From assembly GCF_002949795.1 (NCBI RefSeq), contig NZ_CP026692.1, forward strand, positions 6,122,545-6,186,544: DNA of 64,000 nt, read 5' to 3'. Below, one piece after another: positions 1 through 7,753 of this stretch. This DNA is from Nostoc sp. 'Lobaria pulmonaria (5183) cyanobiont' (lineage in GTDB: Bacteria > Cyanobacteriota > Cyanobacteriia > Cyanobacteriales > Nostocaceae). The notes below the pieces were generated by a model. That model did not search any database, was not told where the DNA came from, and saw nothing but the letters and a program-made list of their open reading frames with translations. Position 1 is the first letter of the stretch; the number at the start of each line of letters is the position of its first letter. A program made the position numbers and the translations under genes.

Positions 1-171
1 TTAATGCAAGTATTGCAACAACACATACTTCCTTTAGGTATTCCTGCTTGGTATGGTTCAATGATTGGTCATATTAAGGATAAATTTACCTTGCCAATCG
101 GTGTGGAAGTGGAAATAAATGCTGAACTTGGGACAATACGAATGTTAGAGGCGGCTGTTAGTCTTGTGTGA
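1..171 (+). CDS. LD-carboxypeptidase (peptidase S66 family), C-terminal end only
   Basis: The window opens inside this gene; 56 codons and a TGA stop are visible. The residues match the C-terminal part of S66 peptidases (LdcA/MccF type): a GIPAWYGSMIGHIKDK stretch followed by LPIGVEVEINAELG and a short beta-rich end. In this family the conserved His of the serine-His-Glu triad lies in exactly this GH segment. S66 enzymes trim the terminal D-Ala of muropeptides in wall recycling, or detoxify microcin-like compounds. The Ser and Glu lie outside the window, so activity cannot be judged. Confidence 0.75.
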   Translation, partial: LMQVLQQHILPLGIPAWYGSMIGHIKDKFTLPIGVEVEINAELGTIRMLEAAVSLV

Positions 172-224
172 AGAATGCAAGAGGTTAGAATAGTAAAAAT
201 AGTGACTCACATTTTATCTAATAT

Positions 225-252
225 GTAGGGGCAATTCATGAATTGCCCCTAC
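225..252. repeat. perfect 28-bp palindrome
   Basis: A perfect inverted repeat of 28 bases (half-site GTAGGGGCAATTCA) lies 53 bases after the peptidase stop codon. A related, imperfect 28-bp palindrome with the same GTAGGGG...CCCCTAC ends lies at 31607-31634. It may act as a terminator for the peptidase gene, but it has no U-tract, so it is better read as a dispersed palindromic repeat. Confidence 0.7.
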
Positions 253-367
253 GGTAAATCAAGGCTTTCACTGCCTTTTTGCCTAAGTCCTAATTATCTA
301 TGGGGGAATGCTTTATTTTTTGCAAGTCCCCTAACACCCCTTAAGGAATGTCTAACTTATCACCATT

Positions 368-1321
368 TCATAGTGTGTCAGTGTTTACAGAGGTGGTTCG
401 ATCAATAATCTCTACTGGGAGTGATTGGGGTGAGTGAGTTTCAACACTTTTCCTCAAGCCAACATCTTCAGTTTTCACCTGCTTATTATCTGCAACCAGC
501 CGTTCATCTAATCCTACGCCTTGATTACTAGCTGATTTGACCTCTTGGGCTGCACCCTTTACTGCATTCGCTGTATCTTTTGCTGCATCTTTGAAAGCTG
601 GTTTGGCTTCCTCAACTGTCTCTTTAACAGAGTCCGCTACATTTTTAACGGCTGGTTTGACCTCTTGGGCTGCACCCTTTACTGCATTCGCTGTATCTTT
701 TGCTGCATCTTTGAAAGCTGGTTTGACTTCCTCAACTGTCTCTTTAACAGAGTCCGCTACATTTTTAACGGCTGGTTTGACCTCTTGGGCTGCACCCTTT
801 ACTGCATTCGCTGTATCTTTTGCTGCATCTTTGAAAGCTGGTTTAACTTCCTCAACTGTCTCCTTAACAGCGTCCGCTACATTTTTAACAGCTGGTTTGA
901 CCTCTTGGGCTGCACCCTTAATTGCATCAACTACAGCTGGCTTGGTTTCCTCAACTGTCTCCTTAACTGCCTCTACTACATCAACAACGGATGGCTTCAC
1001 GGCTTGTGCTGTATCTTTGGCTACTTCTGTTACCTCTTCTACAGAGTGGTTAACAGTCTCAGCTATACTCTTTGCTGCATCTACTATACCTTCAACAGAA
1101 TCGTGAACAGCTTCAGATGTACCCTTGCCAGCCAAAGCGCCTGCTACCGCGCCCGCGACAGCACCAAATACACCTCCAACTCGACCACCAACTATACCAC
1201 CAATCGCTGCACCAGCTATACCAGCACCAATGCCTGATCCTGAAGATTGAGCATCGGTTTGCTCTTGATCGGGGTCGGTATTTTCGTCATACTTATCTGC
1301 TTGTTGCTTATTCTGAGTCAT
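368..1321 (-). CDS. LEA-like stress protein with glycine-zipper segment and 40-residue tandem repeats
   Basis: 317 residues from an ATG about 9 bases after AAGGAG; an ATG six bases earlier is also possible. Residues about 25-70 form a Gly/Ala-rich glycine-zipper segment (GIGAGIAGAAIGGIVGG...) of the kind that inserts in or lies on membranes. The rest is made of charged amphipathic repeats (KETVEEVKPA, KDAAKDTANAVKGAAQ) like late-embryogenesis-abundant group 3 and apolipoprotein-like proteins. Three 40-residue copies are almost identical. LEA proteins protect membranes and proteins during drying or freezing; that role is inferred here. It is followed on the same strand by two small unknown genes and lies with a DUF2382 gene, which suggests a stress cluster. 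Confidence 0.75.
   Translation of the reverse strand: MTQNKQQADKYDENTDPDQEQTDAQSSGSGIGAGIAGAAIGGIVGGRVGGVFGAVAGAVAGALAGKGTSEAVHDSVEGIVDAAKSIAETVNHSVEEVTEVAKDTAQAVKPSVVDVVEAVKETVEETKPAVVDAIKGAAQEVKPAVKNVADAVKETVEEVKPAFKDAAKDTANAVKGAAQEVKPAVKNVADSVKETVEEVKPAFKDAAKDTANAVKGAAQEVKPAVKNVADSVKETVEEAKPAFKDAAKDTANAVKGAAQEVKSASNQGVGLDERLVADNKQVKTEDVGLRKSVETHSPQSLPVEIIDRTTSVNTDTL
541..900. repeat. three 120-bp direct repeats inside the LEA-like gene
   Basis: Three head-to-tail copies (541-660, 661-780, 781-900) differ at only a handful of positions, and a diverged partial copy continues after 901. Each encodes 40 residues. The near identity points to recent expansion or gene conversion. Confidence 0.95.
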
Positions 1322-1577
1322 GATCATCGTCTCCTTTATATTTGCAGCGTCCAGACAAAGGACTATGTGTATCAAGTGGGAGCAACGCGTAAAAGTGAGA
1401 AGCAACAAATAATGTCACTTTAATGTCACTTTAAAAACTTTTTCAAGCTGATAGCATCAGTAAAAACACTAAAAAAACGGTAATTTTGCCCTGTTTCCTA
1501 TCAATAAACCAATTTTATTCATAGGAAAAATCAAATCTCACAAAATCACGTTGCTCCCGTATCAAGTTTGGGAATGC

Positions 1578-2099
1578 TTACTTATGACGACCAAACCATT
1601 TAGAGGCGATCGCTCCTAAAGCTGCTCCGACGACTGGATTACTGAGAAACTTAAGAATCACTGGTTGTTCAGCAATCACTTCGTGGAAGATGTCAGGATG
1701 GCTATGATATGTGAAAGATGCCAGCTTGCTCAGGTCATCTGCACTTATGTGGTTAGGGTTGTGGGTAGAAAGTCCCAAATCTCGCTCCAGATGGCGCTCG
1801 TCTAGACCTCTTTGCTTTAAGTGCTTGAAAAATGCCCGTGCAACATCATCCCGTTCGTTAGGCTTAATCTGAGCGATCGCTTTTTGGAGTTCTGGCTCCA
1901 GCTGGCTTGGTGGAATGCTGTTATGGTTGAAAGATTGACTAAATAATTGCCGACGTTGATCGTGAGATGAGCGCTGGGCAAAATCGTCAAAATTTTGGTA
2001 TTCCTGAGTTGGGTCAGATGAAACATCATCTAAAGACTCTGTATTACCGTGAGCCAACTCGTTAAGAATTTCACGTTTATACTTGTCACTGCTGCTCAT
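1578..2099 (-). CDS. conserved hypothetical soluble protein
   Basis: 173 residues, ATG with AAAGGAG about 9 bases upstream. The N-terminal half is acidic and polar (SDKYKREILNEL, SLDDVSSDPTQEYQNF). A middle segment resembles a helical bundle (KAIAQIKPNERDDVARAFFKHLKQRGLDERHLERDLGL, quoted in part). The C-terminus holds a small hydrophobic Gly/Ala stretch (NPVVGAALGAIASKWFG) that could lie against a membrane. I do not recognise a named family. It sits between the LEA-like gene and a lipoprotein gene on the same strand, so a shared stress role is possible but unproven. Confidence 0.65.
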   Translation of the reverse strand: MSSSDKYKREILNELAHGNTESLDDVSSDPTQEYQNFDDFAQRSSHDQRRQLFSQSFNHNSIPPSQLEPELQKAIAQIKPNERDDVARAFFKHLKQRGLDERHLERDLGLSTHNPNHISADDLSKLASFTYHSHPDIFHEVIAEQPVILKFLSNPVVGAALGAIASKWFGRHK

Positions 2100-2166
2100 T
2101 TTAAATGTCTCCTTTTCTACTTATAATCAGCTGAATTAATTCCGGTTTTCCCAAAAATTTGAGTCG

Positions 2167-2613
2167 TTATTTATACTCAATTTGCCGAGATTGCATATCA
2201 TACTGAGCCGTCAAAATCAGTTTTTTGTCTGGTGCATACATCAAAACTTTTAAGTCTTGATTCGGGAAATTTTGGTGAAAACCTTGGAGTAAGGATTTTG
2301 CTAATGGTCGCACTTCGGTCGGACGAACTTGAGGCGCAATCACGACACCTAACTTATTGTTGTCACGTACATAAGCATCTTGGACAATTCCCTTGGCTGT
2401 AGCGACAACCCAGTTCCCAAAATCTTTACCCTGTACACTGTTACCGCGTGACAACAAGTCATAGTCAGCACTATGACTGATTCCAGGCGGTAATTGAGTT
2501 GGTTGTTTAGCTTGAACAGTACCACTACAGGCGGCAGTCGTTGTTAGTACTAATACCAAGACTAAAGCTGTTAAAACCCGACGAAACTGTTGAATTATTT
2601 TCAATTTAAGCAC
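2167..2613 (-). CDS. small lipoprotein of unknown function
   Basis: 148 residues beginning at GTG. A hydrophobic leader (ALVLVLVLTTTAAC) ends in a TAAC lipobox, so the mature protein probably starts with a lipidated Cys. The mature part contains a repeated alpha/beta-looking segment (GVVIAPQVRPTEVRPLAKSLLQGF, then PNQDLKVLMYAPDKKLI), loosely like YhcN/YlaJ-type sporulation or stress lipoproteins. That resemblance is weak, and no function is assigned. An in-frame alternative start was not obvious. Confidence 0.65.
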   Translation of the reverse strand: MLKLKIIQQFRRVLTALVLVLVLTTTAACSGTVQAKQPTQLPPGISHSADYDLLSRGNSVQGKDFGNWVVATAKGIVQDAYVRDNNKLGVVIAPQVRPTEVRPLAKSLLQGFHQNFPNQDLKVLMYAPDKKLILTAQYDMQSRQIEYK

Positions 2614-2731
2614 CTCATCTAAACTAATGACTCTTTTGCAATATCAATCTACTGAGAGTATTTTGAGTAGAAGTAGGTAGAAAACCCACTCCTACTAACT
2701 CAAATGCAATGACTTTTGTAGTTTAAGTAGG

Positions 2732-3595
2732 TTAACCCCGGTCAGTTTTATTCTCTATTCGAGTTCCATCAGTGTTAACATCTAATTCTTCGCGTCGAAT
2801 CGTTTCTTCAGCTTCAACGGTTTCTTTGTCTACAACTTTCTGCACTCTGACTTCTTCTCGCAAAAAAGCTTCCTTATGGATGTCTGCAACTTCTTCATAG
2901 AGGTCTATATGCGCTACCTCGCCCCCGCCAAAGTCAGTCGCTTCAGCAGACACAACTTTGCCTGTGTCTTGAGAAGTCACTCGCTCAATCACGACTCGCT
3001 CTTTTTCCACCGGAACAGCAACTTTTGCAGTTTCGGTTTCAACACGCTTACTAATCGCTACTTCTCCGCTTTTTCGGCGCTGTTTATTAGCAACTAGCCT
3101 TTCTTGGTAAAGTTTGAAAGTTTGGTCTTCGTGAGCGCTGACATCATACAGATCCGCGTCCTTTGCGTAGGTGTAGTTGTCAGGACTTGGAGTAGTGCGA
3201 CCAACTGTCGATGCTAACGCAGCTGAACTTTCTACAGACGGTGTACGATATCCTCCACGCACCTGTTCTTCATAGTCGTAGTCAAGTTTTGTATGCTCTT
3301 GATATTCAGGTAAATTTTCCGCTTGCTCTCTTGTTATACCAACGACATATACACGGTTTGCTGTAGAGTCAATACGCGATTTTCCTACTGGTAGTAAGAC
3401 TTTCTTGCCAAAAATCCAAAAGCCGATGTCAACAATTAAATAGCGGAATTCTCCTTGGTCGTCTACTACAGCATCATTTACTGTGCCAATCTTCTCATCA
3501 GTTCCTTGAACATACACACCCATTCCTTTGATGTCATTACCTTCAATAGTATTATGGTAGTCTGCATCAAATTCACTTATTTTCTGGAGTGGCAT
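2732..3595 (-). CDS. PRC-barrel and DUF2382 domain stress protein (AvaK-like)
   Basis: 287 residues if started at the ATG of MPLQKISEF, which has AAGGAA seven bases upstream; the frame stays open 16 codons further but without a better signal. Residues about 1-110 form a PRC-barrel (IKGMGVYVQGTDEKIGTVND ... FRYLIVDIGFWIFGKKVLLP). The C-terminal half has the DUF2382 pattern (VPVEKERVVIERV, then VRVQKVVDKETVEAEETIRR). Proteins of this make-up include the akinete marker AvaK of Anabaena and YsnF-type stress proteins. The role is unknown; a structural or stress-storage role is inferred. Confidence 0.85.
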   Translation of the reverse strand: MPLQKISEFDADYHNTIEGNDIKGMGVYVQGTDEKIGTVNDAVVDDQGEFRYLIVDIGFWIFGKKVLLPVGKSRIDSTANRVYVVGITREQAENLPEYQEHTKLDYDYEEQVRGGYRTPSVESSAALASTVGRTTPSPDNYTYAKDADLYDVSAHEDQTFKLYQERLVANKQRRKSGEVAISKRVETETAKVAVPVEKERVVIERVTSQDTGKVVSAEATDFGGGEVAHIDLYEEVADIHKEAFLREEVRVQKVVDKETVEAEETIRREELDVNTDGTRIENKTDRG

Positions 3596-4135
3596 TATTT
3601 GATTCCTTAAAATCTTGCTGTGTCTTTTTTCTAAATTACACAATTTAGTTTAGATAAATCGTCTCTCCCAGGAGTGACTTCAATCACTTGTATATTTCAT
3701 CAATCGAAGTAATTAAATATAGTTTAATAACCCAAAAGAATGATACGGGATAAGGCTTTCAGTATTAACCTCTTATTTTAAATAAAATTGATAATGACTA
3801 AATTTTTATAACTTTTGTGACTAGTTTCTAGCATTTGTGTGACTACTTACTAGCAGTAAAGTTCAAGTCTAAATTTAGCTAAATCGATACATGCCAGTAA
3901 ACCTAGCTAGTTTAAAATATTTATTAATACCTTACACTTAAATCAAATATCCTCACATTCTTAAAGATTTATTGCCTTAAGTTGTAATGCTTGCTCTATC
4001 ACTCTTGTTGAAGACAGAATTTATTCCAAAAGATTGATGATAAATAAATTTAAAAATGCCTAAATATTATTAAAGTCCTAATAAATTCGCAAACAAATAT
4101 TTACCTGTGCTGCTAAGGAGCAATAAGGAAAAATA
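3596..4135. other. AT-rich intergenic region, nothing identified
   Basis: About 540 bases between the divergent DUF2382 gene and the stress-protein remnant. It must hold promoters for both directions. I see no convincing ORF, hairpin terminator or repeat in it. Confidence 0.5.
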
Positions 4136-4228
4136 ATGGACTTAAGTGTACATCAGCGTGCTATAGGCGTATTTACTCATCATCGGGATGCCGAACAAGC
4201 GCTACATAAGTTGATAAATTGTGGCTAA
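4136..4228 (+). pseudogene. truncated general-stress-protein gene (YflT-like N-terminus)
   Basis: An ATG with AAGGAG and AAGGAA upstream opens a 30-codon frame ending in TAA. The peptide (DLSVHQRAIGVFTHHRDAEQ, ending ALHKLINCG) matches the first strand and helix of the heat-induced/general-stress domain of YflT type, which normally runs 150 or more residues (GVF.hr.dAE.Al..L...G). The rest of the gene is missing. The next 47 bases lead directly to the CAAD gene. A gene with intact translation signals but only its first helix left is best read as a deletion remnant. Confidence 0.6.
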
Positions 4229-4275
4229 GTGTAAACTTTAAAACTGCTCTTATTGCAGAAAATCAGGAGATAATT

Positions 4276-4731
4276 ATGGATACAGAATTACAGCAACAGC
4301 AGTATGTCGATACTGCCTCCCAAAACCAGATAGAAGCTCTTATTGGTTCAGAGTCTGGAAACCTGGCAATGTTACCACCCGCCTCGGAAAATGAAGAACA
4401 ATGGCAAAAAAATGGTAGACAGATTTCTATATTTTTGGCAAAAATCCCTGAGTACATAGGTAGATTCTACCAAGAATACAAACTACCGATTATCAGCTTT
4501 GCTTTGCTTGTGATCACGGTTACGGCACTAAGAATTTTTCTAGCGGTAATCAACGCCATAAATGATATTCCACTAGTTACTCCATTTCTCCAATTAATTG
4601 GACTTGGTTACACAATTTGGTTTACTTTCCGCTATTTGCTCAAAGATTCCACTCGGCAAGAATTAACAGCAGAAATTCGCTCGCTTAAAAAACAAATTCT
4701 AGGCAGAGAAGAATCACAGACTTTAAGCTAA
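4276..4731 (+). CDS. CAAD domain (CURT1-like) membrane protein
   Basis: 151 residues from the ATG that follows CAGGAG by a few bases; a frame extension from TTG 57 bases earlier lacks a signal. After a polar N-terminus of about 50 residues comes the CAAD pattern: an amphipathic helix (AKIPEYIGRFYQEYK), a first membrane segment (LPIISFALLVITVTALRIF), a short loop (INAINDIPLVTP), a second membrane segment (LQLIGLGYTIWFTFRYLL) and a charged C-terminal helix. CAAD domains anchor some cyanobacterial aminoacyl-tRNA synthetases to thylakoids, and stand-alone ones (CURT1-like) bend thylakoid membranes. No synthetase is fused here. Confidence 0.8.
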   Translation: MDTELQQQQYVDTASQNQIEALIGSESGNLAMLPPASENEEQWQKNGRQISIFLAKIPEYIGRFYQEYKLPIISFALLVITVTALRIFLAVINAINDIPLVTPFLQLIGLGYTIWFTFRYLLKDSTRQELTAEIRSLKKQILGREESQTLS

Positions 4732-4769
4732 CTAAAGTGTAGTGGCGAATCCAGTGTATTTGAACTTTC

Positions 4770-4800
4770 GGTCAAGTAAAAAGCCGAGTTTTACTTGACC
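4770..4800. terminator. 12-bp stem hairpin after the CAAD gene
   Basis: GGTCAAGTAAAA, a 7-base loop, and its exact complement. The same 12-bp stem recurs at 5852-5883. It has no long U-run, so termination is plausible but not certain. Confidence 0.5.
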
Positions 4801-4860
4801 ATTGTATAGAACTGTAGACTCTTACACCACGTCAGCTAAATTAGCAGGAAAAGAAAATGT

Positions 4861-5343
4861 ATGATCAAGACAAATAGATTAGCTTCGCTGACAACAACAG
4901 TATTTCTTTCAACATTGCTAACACTCCCACTGCTTAATAGCTGCGGCAGAGGTTCCCAAAATGGTGCGCCACCTCCAATTGACGATAGTATTGGTAGAAA
5001 TTTAAATAATCGCGCCCCCGTAAATCAACCCCAAGCTAGGAGGGGATTGAGTACAGGGCAGAAAGTGGCAATCTTGGCAGGAGCCGCTGGACTTTTCTAC
5101 CTCTACAATCAGCGAAAGAATGCCCAAGGAACAGGAGCGCAGGGGAAATACTACCTTTCTAAGAATGGGCGTGTTTACTATCGAGATGCTCAACGTCGCC
5201 CTGTCTGGGTAACAGCGCCACAAGAGGGCATTCGTGTTCCACAGTCGGAGGCACAACAATACCGGGACTTTCAAGGATATAATAACAGTCCCACAGGGCG
5301 AGACTTAAGGGGTTTGGGTGAAGGTACTGTTCCAACAAATTAA
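4861..5343 (+). CDS. lipoprotein, cyanobacterial hypothetical
   Basis: 160 residues. The signal peptide (TTTVFLSTLLTLPLLNSC) ends in an LNSC lipobox. A short disordered stretch is followed by a hydrophobic helix (GQKVAILAGAAGLFYLYNQR), then a small beta-rich end (GKYYLSKNGRVYYRDAQRR, then PVWVTAPQEGIRVPQSEAQQ) rich in Tyr and Arg. I recognise no named domain. It is followed after about 70 bases by a broken gene whose product also ended with a Tyr/Gly-rich tail. Confidence 0.75.
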   Translation: MIKTNRLASLTTTVFLSTLLTLPLLNSCGRGSQNGAPPPIDDSIGRNLNNRAPVNQPQARRGLSTGQKVAILAGAAGLFYLYNQRKNAQGTGAQGKYYLSKNGRVYYRDAQRRPVWVTAPQEGIRVPQSEAQQYRDFQGYNNSPTGRDLRGLGEGTVPTN

Positions 5344-5416
5344 TTTTTGTATATATTATAAATAGATGGCGTTTAACCGTCATTCTATTTTTTAATAGAA
5401 ACTTTTTTCCATATAT

Positions 5417-5768
5417 CAGGAATCTGCACAAGAAGCCTTTAGTCGGATGTCACCACAAGAGCGGATGCAGACACTGCTTGCAGTTAGCGGTGAGAGTTGT
5501 CACTAGCTAATACCAATTCTGTATGAAGATGCGCCAAACTATATGAGAAACGAACCGCAAAGAACGCAAAGGACACAAAGAAAGAAAGAAAGAAGAAGCT
5601 AAGAAAATTTGGCGCACCTTCACAAAGAAATGGTATAAGGGAGCGATCGCTGCGATCGCGGTCTTAGCTGTCAAAAAGTTAATGCAAAAAGGCTATCAAG
5701 GAAATTCCGGGCAGTATGGTAATATCCGCCCAGCTAGCGAAGACCCGTATGGAGATCCTGCTGACTAA
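5417..5768 (+). pseudogene. small gene interrupted by a MITE
   Basis: Two coding pieces lie on either side of a MITE. The first (5417-5506) reads QESAQEAFSRMSPQERMQTL and continues to a stop just before the element. The second (about 5640-5768) reads GAIAAIAVLAVKKLMQKGYQ and ends GDPAD with a stop. AFSRMSPQERM is typical of small cyanobacterial proteins that have a helical N-terminus and a C-terminal hydrophobic helix with a Gly/Tyr tail. No start codon was found for the left piece, so the gene may be damaged at its 5' end too. Confidence 0.55.
5510..5636. mobile_element. MITE family 1, copy 1 (127 bp)
   Basis: Ends ATACCAATTCTGTAT... and ...AAAGAAATGGTAT are imperfect inverted repeats. Subterminal GCGCCAAA/TTTGGCGC blocks are also inverted. 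The centre carries the AACGCAAAGGACACAAAG block shared, in reverse, with the copies at 26278-26388 and 49869-50028. No ORF is inside. It is a non-autonomous element that sits in a small gene. Confidence 0.8.
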
Positions 5769-5851
5769 CAGTACCGCTAGTAACGTCAAGCAGCAAAGCT
5801 GCAATTCGTAATTACAATCAGTGAAAGCTTAAACTCATCACTGATAATTAT

Positions 5852-5883
5852 GGTCAAGTAAAAATCAGTTTTTTTACTTGACC
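5852..5883. terminator. second copy of the GGTCAAGTAAAA hairpin
   Basis: The same 12-bp stem as at 4770-4800 with an 8-base loop containing several T residues, 84 bases after the pseudogene stop. It is probably a terminator, or a small dispersed palindrome. Confidence 0.5.
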
Positions 5884-6052
5884 ACTTTTTATTATATTAG
5901 TATCATCTGGTGTCAAATATCTTGCATTGTTGGTGGTTCTTTAAAGCGACTCAAAGCGGCTGAGAGTTTATTCTAGCAAGGTCAAGTAGAAGAAACTCAG
6001 GCTTTATTTCATCATTGTCAATTACCTACGTAAGCAGCGGATTTATATAAAA

Positions 6053-7540
6053 ATGAAACAGTTAGCAAAAACTTTATATAGTAAACTTCTGCATCTATTT
6101 CACCAGGTAATGGTAATTACCATTTCCCGTAATCCAAATTCAAAGGAAACTAATGTTGTTGATGAAGAATCTCTAAAAGACCAAACTATTCAATTATCAA
6201 AGCAAATTCCTCTTCCAGACAGAGTTAATAAAGATGAGCAAAATTTACTATTAAATTACCAGTATTCAGCAAAACCTCGGCAATTCAAAAAAGCTTCTTT
6301 ATTTCCTGATAGTAAGACTAATGTTGCTGCCTTGTCGCTAGTTTTGTATGGAGTTGCTGAAGTCTTATCTCAAAAAATGAATCTGTCATGGAAAAGTCAA
6401 GTAAATAATATTTTTAGTTACGAAAAAGAAGCTAAAACTGGAAAAGGAAAAATCTTTTATTATGTAACAGATAATCCCGAAACTCCACAACCAGAAACTC
6501 TGGCAGAAGAGGCAGCTTTAGTTGTTATAGACCAATTTGATCCAAGAGCCTGTGCTATTCACCTGATTTACTGTGCCTTAGTAGCTAGCCTAGATAAACC
6601 TTGGTCAGGCAATTTTGTCATTGATGATAAGCAACTATTTGAATACACAGGGCTTATTAAACGCAGGGACTTATGCAAGCATGAAAAATTGAGTATTTTG
6701 TACGACTTGTTACGGCAACCTGCTCAGGTACTAGCTTGTATTGCATCGCCTAAACAGGGGAAAGTAGGAGCTTTTACTGTTGCTGATTTAAAGATTTGGG
6801 ATGTTAGCATAATACGAGATTTTGAAACAGATAAAGCTGGCAATAACAAGCTAGTGGGTTTAAAGGTGATCGGTCAAGCTGGAGTATGGACAAAATACTT
6901 CCTCAACAAATCTAAAAACCACTACCAGACTGGAATTATTACCAAGAAAACTGTACAGAAACTATTTAGTATTGGTAAACAAAATGCTGGCGCGGCTAGA
7001 ATGCTAGTTTGGCTAACCTTCCAAATCCAACCGGAATTCCAGGATTGTGTAATGGGCAAGACTTTGATGGAGATTGCCTACGGTGCAGACAAAGTGTCAA
7101 CAGCAGAGCAAGACAGACAGCTTAGACGGCAAATGGCTGATGATTTGGAAACTGACTTGAAAGTTGTCAAAGAAGCCGGATGGCAAGCAGAACTGGAAAC
7201 AGGCCCAGCTTGGTTAACAAGCAGCACAAGCGCTAAAAGACCTATAGGTTACTGGAATCAAATACTCAATTCTAGATGGCGTTTTCATTTACCAGCAGAA
7301 GTACAGGAACGCTTGACTCTGGACTCGAATCAGCTAAGTGCAAACAATATCCAGCCTGTATCAGGTAATGTGATCAGAGAAGCGAGAAAAGCAAAAGGCT
7401 GGTCTAGAGCATTTTTCGCTACAACGATGGAGAAAAGCGTTTCCTGGGTTGATGCAGTCGAGACGGGTACACGTCAGGTTTCTCAAAAGGACTTGCCCAA
7501 GTTGCTTAATACACTGGAACTACACCTTAACAGGTATTGA
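6053..7540 (+). CDS. HTH-domain protein of unknown function
   Basis: 495 residues. The C-terminal 65 residues form an XRE-type helix-turn-helix (NVIREARKAKGWSRAFFATT, then MEKSVSWVDAVETGTRQVS). The first 430 residues match no family I can name. They are mixed alpha/beta, with a charged, winged-helix-looking stretch near residue 350-400 (LRRQMADDLETDLKVVKEAG). A big unknown domain plus a DNA-binding end would suit a plasmid-type replication protein or a transcription regulator; neither is shown. The start lacks a clear ribosome binding site, and an ATG 18 codons on is an alternative. It stands alone between a pseudogene and the FAD oxidoreductase gene. Confidence 0.75.
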   Translation: MKQLAKTLYSKLLHLFHQVMVITISRNPNSKETNVVDEESLKDQTIQLSKQIPLPDRVNKDEQNLLLNYQYSAKPRQFKKASLFPDSKTNVAALSLVLYGVAEVLSQKMNLSWKSQVNNIFSYEKEAKTGKGKIFYYVTDNPETPQPETLAEEAALVVIDQFDPRACAIHLIYCALVASLDKPWSGNFVIDDKQLFEYTGLIKRRDLCKHEKLSILYDLLRQPAQVLACIASPKQGKVGAFTVADLKIWDVSIIRDFETDKAGNNKLVGLKVIGQAGVWTKYFLNKSKNHYQTGIITKKTVQKLFSIGKQNAGAARMLVWLTFQIQPEFQDCVMGKTLMEIAYGADKVSTAEQDRQLRRQMADDLETDLKVVKEAGWQAELETGPAWLTSSTSAKRPIGYWNQILNSRWRFHLPAEVQERLTLDSNQLSANNIQPVSGNVIREARKAKGWSRAFFATTMEKSVSWVDAVETGTRQVSQKDLPKLLNTLELHLNRY

Positions 7541-7753
7541 TTTGAACTAAACTTTTCTTGTCTCTCTGAGGTAATTTTTGCTACGTATTATTACTCATTG
7601 CAACTGCGTCGGGAGGGGGGTTAGGTTTTTCGCGGGTTTTTCCATGACGTGAAAAATCAGTGTTTATGTAAAGTTTCGGCAGAAGGCAGTATTCGTCCTG
7701 CCTCCTGCCTCTCTTGTTAATATTTTGATAGACAGTATGAATTTCTCCTCGCT

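Noticed and set aside
537-1323. Three open frames opposite the LEA-like gene
   Set aside because: They are shadows of the 120-bp repeats; the minus-strand protein has a proper start signal and typical composition.
6110-6123. Perfect 14-base palindrome ATGGTAATTACCAT in the HTH gene
   Set aside because: Lies within coding sequence near an alternative start; could be an operator for self-regulation, but nothing else supports that.
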